From: Nonomuraea typhae
GTDB taxonomy: Bacteria; Actinomycetota; Actinomycetes; Streptosporangiales; Streptosporangiaceae
Assembly: GCF_009760925.1 (NCBI RefSeq)
Contig: NZ_VRLV01000003.1
Location: 496,001-560,000, forward strand
DNA length: 64,000 nt
Reading direction: 5' to 3'
In this document: positions 60,180-64,000 of the stretch, in pieces
How positions within the stretch are numbered: position 1 is the first letter of the stretch
Layout: each line of letters opens with the position of its first letter
The notes under the pieces: generated by a model
The model's input: the letters and a program-made list of their open reading frames with translations, nothing else
What the model was told of the DNA's origin: nothing
The model's database searches: none
Program-made: the position numbers and the translations under genes

Positions 60180-62066
60180 TCAGCCGATCATGAACTGCTC
60201 CACCCGCAGGGCGCGCTCGGCGATCCGGACGTCGCCCACCCAGCCGTGCAGGACCTGGTCCAGCCTGCCGCCGTAGGCGAACCCGCCGAGCATCCACGGC
60301 AGCCCGAGCGTGGACAGGCCGGTCGCCCTGGTGGCGGGGTTGCGGGCGACCGGGCAGCCGTCCACGTACATGGTGGTGTGCCGCCCGTCGTTCACCACGG
60401 CCACGTGCCACCAGGTGTCCAGCGGCAGCTCGTGTCCCCAGTTCGTGACCGGGCCGGGCAGGTTCACCGGGTAGACGGCCCACTGGAGCTCCCGGCCGGG
60501 CGACAGGCTCAGGGTGGCGACCGGCTCGTCCGGGTCGCCCTGGGTCTTGCCCGCCTCCTTGCTCAGGCCCCAGCGGCTCAGCAGCGCGGCCCAGCCGTTC
60601 TGACCGGCGTCCCAGCCGGCGGGCAGCTTGAAGAACGCCTCGACGGTGTAGCCGTTCGGAAAGGTGGCGGTGTTGAGCGGCGCGGACGGGACCGTCTGGA
60701 GGTGGGCGCCGCGCAGCGGGTTCTTGTTGCCGCGGAAGTACAGGCTGCCGTGCCCCGGCTGGTCGGGGTGGTGCTGCGCGGACCAGGTCAGCGCGTCCGC
60801 CGGGCTGCCCGGCACGCTCACCTTGGTCAGGTCGTTGCCGCGGCCGGACAGGTCGGCCACCCGCTCGCCGTCGCCGACCGGCGAGCCGTCCTGGCGGGAG
60901 CCGTCGAAGCGCCAGTACGCCACGGTGCCGCGGACGAGCATCGGCCGGGCGGGCCGCGCCGGGCGGGGCGGCACCGGCGCGAACCCGGCGAAGCGCTGCT
61001 CGAAGTCGATCGGGACCGAGAAGTAGTCCTGCGCGCCGGTCCGCTCGATCTCCTGGCGCTCCAGGACGTTCAGCCGGGCCGGGTCCTTGGCCAGCAGCCA
61101 TGGGGAGAACGTCTCGACGTCGATGGTGTTCCGCGCCAGGTCGAACCGGTACAGCCTGATCATCCCGGCGCCGCCGTAGTAGCGGTCCTGGTAGTTCGTG
61201 ATGTGCACGTGCACGTCGCGACCGGCGGCGTTCTTGCGGGTCACGCGGGCGGGCGGCCAGTAGTGCCCGTTGACGGCGAGGAAGATCTGGTCGTTGCCCG
61301 CGATGAGCTGGTCCCACAGGCGTGCGCCGAACTCCGAGAACCGCCCCTCTTCACCATAGTTATCCGCATAAATCAGCTCATGGGTGGTCAGGATCACCGG
61401 CGACGTGGGATGCCGCCTGATCACCCCCTGGGCCCACGCGATCCCCGCCGGCGACGGCCGCCAGTCCAGGGCCAGCAGCAGCCAGTCCCGGCCCCCGGCG
61501 CGGAAGACGTGGCAGCTGTTGTAGCCGTCCGGGCTGGCCCCGCCGAAGGTGCGCGACCTGCGGAACCGCTGCGGCCCGAAGACGTCGAGGTACGGCGTGC
61601 GGCCGCGCTGGTCGTCGGTCGAGGAGTTGATGTCGTGGTTGCCGGCCAGCACGCTGTACGGCAGGCCGCGCCGGTCCAGGAGCCGGAAGGACTCGCCGAT
61701 GGGCTCGAACTCGTGGGCCAGCCCGTTCTGCGTGAGATCGCCGAGGTGGGCCAGGAAGACGATGTTCTCCTCCCTGCCCCGCTCCAGGAGGTAGCGGAAC
61801 GACGCCTCCACCGGCTCGGGATGGATGCTCCGGTCGTCGAAGAGGTACTGCGTGTCGGGCATGACGACGACCGTGAACCGCGGGCTCTCCGCGTCGGGCC
61901 GCCGGGATCGGGCCGCGTCCGTGGCGCCGGGGTCGGCCGAGGCGGCGCCCGTCGAAGCAGAGTCCGCCGCGCCGGCCGGCGGTGCGCCGACGAGGCCGAG
62001 GGCCGCCGTGCCCGCGCCGGTCAGCGCGGTCGTCCGCAGAAAGGACCGGCGGCTTGAGTTGTGCAT
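60180..62066 (-). CDS. Tat-exported metallophosphoesterase with C-terminal LamG domain
   Basis: This 628-residue secreted enzyme has a twin-arginine signal (SSRRSFLRTTALTGAGTAAL). The calcineurin-like phosphoesterase domain (about 60-330) has the metal motifs VMPDTQY, HLGDLTQNG, LAGNHDIN, THELIYADN and AVNGHYWPPARV (the last two His motifs modified). The C-terminal part (about 400-628) is a LamG/concanavalin-like domain: YWRFDGSRQDG, LYFRGNKNPL, GYTVEAFFKLP and GDVRIAERAL. Probably a phosphodiesterase or phosphatase that binds a glycan or polyphosphate outside the cell. The start is ATG 62066 with GGGAG upstream. Substrate unknown. Confidence 0.88.
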   Translation of the reverse strand: MHNSSRRSFLRTTALTGAGTAALGLVGAPPAGAADSASTGAASADPGATDAARSRRPDAESPRFTVVVMPDTQYLFDDRSIHPEPVEASFRYLLERGREENIVFLAHLGDLTQNGLAHEFEPIGESFRLLDRRGLPYSVLAGNHDINSSTDDQRGRTPYLDVFGPQRFRRSRTFGGASPDGYNSCHVFRAGGRDWLLLALDWRPSPAGIAWAQGVIRRHPTSPVILTTHELIYADNYGEEGRFSEFGARLWDQLIAGNDQIFLAVNGHYWPPARVTRKNAAGRDVHVHITNYQDRYYGGAGMIRLYRFDLARNTIDVETFSPWLLAKDPARLNVLERQEIERTGAQDYFSVPIDFEQRFAGFAPVPPRPARPARPMLVRGTVAYWRFDGSRQDGSPVGDGERVADLSGRGNDLTKVSVPGSPADALTWSAQHHPDQPGHGSLYFRGNKNPLRGAHLQTVPSAPLNTATFPNGYTVEAFFKLPAGWDAGQNGWAALLSRWGLSKEAGKTQGDPDEPVATLSLSPGRELQWAVYPVNLPGPVTNWGHELPLDTWWHVAVVNDGRHTTMYVDGCPVARNPATRATGLSTLGLPWMLGGFAYGGRLDQVLHGWVGDVRIAERALRVEQFMIG

Positions 62067-62194
62067 GCCGTACTCCCGTAACTCGGGCCCCATGAGCCCC
62101 TCTACACGTCCGGCGTCACCGTAGTGAGGCGAAGGAGAAGTCCACGGGAGCCGATCCGGAAACATCGGAGGAATCCGGCGTGAACAGAGCAGAC

Positions 62195-63070
62195 TCAGCC
62201 CGCTTCGCCACTCGCCGCCAGCACGTCCCTGACCTGCGCCGCCGGCCCGTCCGGGAGGGCGCCGTGCAGCAGCTCCACCCGGTGCACCAGCCTGGGCCCG
62301 AGCAGCGGCACCCCCTCCCCCACCGAGGCGGGCAGCAGAGTGAGCCCGTGCCCGGCCCTGACCAGGTTGAGCACGGTGTGCACGTCGTCCCCCGTGTAGG
62401 CCAGGCCGTACCGGAAGCCGTCCCCGAGGAGCTGGCGCAGGCGCTCCAGCGGGCACAGGGACGTCTGCAGCCACGCGGCGTCCACGAGGTCGGCCAGGCG
62501 CAGCCCGGCCCGGCCGGCGAGCGGGTGATCGGGCGGCAGGGCGACGACGAGGTCCTCCTCGGCAATGCCGAGCGCGGTCATCGGACCTGTGTCCGGCAGG
62601 CGCAAGGGGTCGCTGGGGGCGGTGATGCCGTCGGCCAGGCCCAGCTCCGCCCGCCCGGCCGCCACCTCCGTGGCCGCGCCGTCCCGGCCGGCCGTCGTCA
62701 GCTCGACGTGCAGGCGCGGCTGCGCGGCGCGCGCCCGTGCCAGCCGCCCGGCCACGACCGGGGTGACGGCCAGCGGGGAGGCGGCGACGGTGAGCCGGTG
62801 GGCGGGTGCGGCGGCAGCCCGCCGTACGTCGGCTCGGGCGGCCTCGATGCGCAGCAGCAGCGGACCGGCGTGTTCCAGCAGGCGCGCCCCCGCCTCGGTG
62901 AGCCGCACGGGGCGGCGGCGCAGCAACGGCAGCCCGAGGTCGGCCTCCAGTGCGGCGATCTGCTGGGAGACCGCGGACTGGGTGTAGCCGAGCTCCTGCG
63001 CCGCGCCCGAGAACGACTCCCAGCGCGCGACCGAGACGAGCGTGCGGAGCAGACGCGGATCCATCAGCAT
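62195..63070 (-). CDS. LysR family transcriptional regulator
   Basis: This 291-residue regulator has an N-terminal helix-turn-helix (RLLRTLVSVARWESFSGAAQELGYTQSAVSQQIAALE) and a LysR substrate-binding domain (about 90-290). It is divergent from the glutamine-amidotransferase-like gene by 63 bases, the usual LysR arrangement, so it probably controls that gene. Two starts, ATG 63070 and ATG 63064, are possible; no ribosome site decides between them. Confidence 0.92.
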   Translation of the reverse strand: MLMDPRLLRTLVSVARWESFSGAAQELGYTQSAVSQQIAALEADLGLPLLRRRPVRLTEAGARLLEHAGPLLLRIEAARADVRRAAAAPAHRLTVAASPLAVTPVVAGRLARARAAQPRLHVELTTAGRDGAATEVAAGRAELGLADGITAPSDPLRLPDTGPMTALGIAEEDLVVALPPDHPLAGRAGLRLADLVDAAWLQTSLCPLERLRQLLGDGFRYGLAYTGDDVHTVLNLVRAGHGLTLLPASVGEGVPLLGPRLVHRVELLHGALPDGPAAQVRDVLAASGEAG

Positions 63071-63091
63071 TTCTTATCAGATCAGCAGAAA
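63070..63091. promoter_or_regulatory. Possible LysR binding site
   Basis: TTTCT and AGAAA arms are separated by 12 bases, in the LysR/amidotransferase gap, overlapping the LysR start codon. The T-N11-A spacing fits a LysR box only loosely. Confidence 0.4.
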
Positions 63092-63133
63092 CTCTCGTTG
63101 GCCTTATGAAGGCGGGCCGGTCAGGCTGGTGGC

Positions 63134-63829
63134 ATGAGAATCGCCCTGGTTGCCGATCGTTCGCCCAGCGTGCGGGCACACGCCCGGATTCCGCAGATCA
63201 TCGAGGCGCTCCGCGAGCGCGACGGCCTGGCCGTGGACGCCTACTGGGTTCCCACTCCCGAGGCCGGCACGGGCCTCGGCCGCTTCGACGGCATCTGGAT
63301 GCTGCCCGGCAGTCCCTACGCCAGCGAGGAGGGGGCGGTCGCGGCCGCCCGTACCGCCCGTGAGCAGGGCATCCCGTTCCTGGCCACCTGCGGCGGCTTC
63401 CAGCACGCGCTGCTGGAGTACGCGCGCAACGTCTGCGGCCTGACGGTCGCCCACGCCGAGAACGACCCGGGCGCGAGCGACTTCCTGCTGCTGCCGCTGA
63501 CGTGCTCGCTCGCCGGCCACGAGAGCCTGGTACGGCTCACGCCGGGTTCGCTGGCCGAGCGGGTGGTGGGCGCGCCGGCCGCCATGGCCGCCTACAACTG
63601 CAGCTACGGCTTCAACCCGGCCTTCGAACAGGCCCTGGCCGAGCGCGGCCTGGCCTTCACCGGCCGGGCCGAGGACGGCTCGGTCCGGGCGGCCGAACTC
63701 CCCGGGCACCCGTTCTACCTGGGCACGCTCTTCCAGCCGGAGCTGTCGGGCGACCCTTCGCGCCCGCATCCGATCATCTCGGCCTTCGCCGCCGCCGCGG
63801 CCGCGAAGGCGGCGGCGCTCAGCCGGTGA
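63134..63829 (+). CDS. CTP synthase C-terminal-related, class I amidotransferase-like protein
   Basis: This 231-residue protein has the fold of the glutaminase domain of CTP synthase without its synthetase part. The nucleophile motif is FLATCGGFQHALLEYARNV (Cys present) and YNCSYGFNP resembles the family. The triad His is replaced: GTLFQPELSG has Gln where active enzymes have HP. So glutamine hydrolysis is doubtful, and a binding or other hydrolytic role is possible. The same family is known in databases as CTP synthase C-terminal region-related proteins. It is divergent from the LysR gene. Confidence 0.85.
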   Translation: MRIALVADRSPSVRAHARIPQIIEALRERDGLAVDAYWVPTPEAGTGLGRFDGIWMLPGSPYASEEGAVAAARTAREQGIPFLATCGGFQHALLEYARNVCGLTVAHAENDPGASDFLLLPLTCSLAGHESLVRLTPGSLAERVVGAPAAMAAYNCSYGFNPAFEQALAERGLAFTGRAEDGSVRAAELPGHPFYLGTLFQPELSGDPSRPHPIISAFAAAAAAKAAALSR

Positions 63830-63839
63830 GGGACCTGCG

Positions 63840-63873
63840 GGCGAGCCGCACACCGGGACGGGTGCGGCTCGCC
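63840..63873. terminator. Hairpin between convergent genes
   Basis: A 12-bp stem (63840-63851 with 63862-63873) with a 10-base loop lies between the amidotransferase-like stop and the stop of the minus-strand membrane protein. Confidence 0.7.
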
Positions 63874-63886
63874 GTACCGGAGCTGA

Positions 63887-64000
63887 CTACTTCTTCATCG
63901 GGGTCCAGTTGGCGCCCACGCCCATCAGGTGCAGGGCGACGCAGAGCAGGCCGGCCGTGCCGAGCGTGGCGACGGTGACGACGCTGCCGACAGCCACGTT
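63887..64000 (-). CDS. C-terminal end of a membrane protein (5' end outside window)
   Basis: The last 37 codons are visible in the frame ending at the TAG at 63887. They encode a hydrophobic helix VGSVVTVATLGTAGLLCVAL followed by HLMGVGANWTPMKK and the stop. This is the final membrane helix of an unknown protein. Confidence 0.6.
   Translation of the reverse strand, partial: NVAVGSVVTVATLGTAGLLCVALHLMGVGANWTPMKK

Noticed and set aside
62067..63179. 5' extension of the metallophosphoesterase to 63179
   Set aside because: It would run antisense through the LysR gene; the Tat signal and ribosome site fix the start at 62066.

Overview
High-GC actinomycete chromosome. Codons end almost always in G or C, GTG starts are common, and actinobacterial marker genes are present (rbpA, separate Lnt and Ppm1 genes, a HelD-type RNA polymerase ATPase, a CvnD-type GTPase). 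The overall gene style suggests Streptosporangiales (Nonomuraea/Streptosporangium-like), but this is inferred from protein style only. No tRNA, rRNA, CRISPR, transposase, integrase or phage gene was seen.

Layout. (1) 1-6.5 kb, core genes: end of rbpA, a duplicated-domain hypothetical, fxsA, the ppm1-lnt pair for lipoprotein acylation and polyprenol-phosphate mannose, and helD. (2) 6.7-12.1 kb, a sugar-uptake operon: ROK regulator, lipoprotein binding protein, two permeases and a BadF-type (N-acetylglucosamine kinase-like) kinase, with a 19-bp perfect palindrome over the promoter and a hairpin at the end. (3) 12.2-20.1 kb, mixed regulators and housekeeping: small secreted and CxxC proteins, Lrp/AsnC regulator, an orphan CvnD GTPase next to a terpene-synthase-fold protein with altered metal motifs, 5'-3' exonuclease, PAS-PP2C phosphatase, M24 peptidase and a secreted PD40-repeat protein.

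(4) 20.1-37.4 kb, a catabolic island resembling homoprotocatechuate (4-hydroxyphenylacetate) meta-cleavage: HpaE-like dehydrogenase, DapA-family aldolase/hydratase, a FAH-RraA fusion and an HpaD-like LigB dioxygenase. It also holds an alpha/beta hydrolase, a GntR regulator, an SDR, an O-methyltransferase, an amidohydrolase, an esterase, a complete branched-chain-amino-acid-type ABC importer (with a fused permease-ATPase), a zinc alcohol dehydrogenase and an aldo/keto reductase. Five copies of one motif (TCG-NAYA-YGATTT) lie at five promoter positions, which I read as the regulon of the island's GntR protein. This is the strongest candidate for an undescribed pathway here.

(5) 37.4-41.7 kb, minus-strand group: a NACHT STAND NTPase, an 89-residue unknown and a VOC-RidA fusion. 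(6) 41.7-45.8 kb, a second sugar ABC importer with a LacI regulator and a readable promoter/operator; like the first it has no ATPase gene, so a shared MsiK-type ATPase elsewhere is expected. (7) 45.8-64 kb, single genes: RNB exoribonuclease, DUF418 membrane protein behind an 11-codon leader ORF, GNAT, hydrolase/TetR divergent pair with two strong palindromes, secreted RNase with barstar, transketolase, a frameshifted EF-hand gene, MFS transporter, an orphan cytochrome b that lacks one heme ligand, subtilisin-like protease, Tat-exported metallophosphoesterase with LamG domain, a LysR/glutamine-amidotransferase-like divergent pair and the end of a membrane protein.
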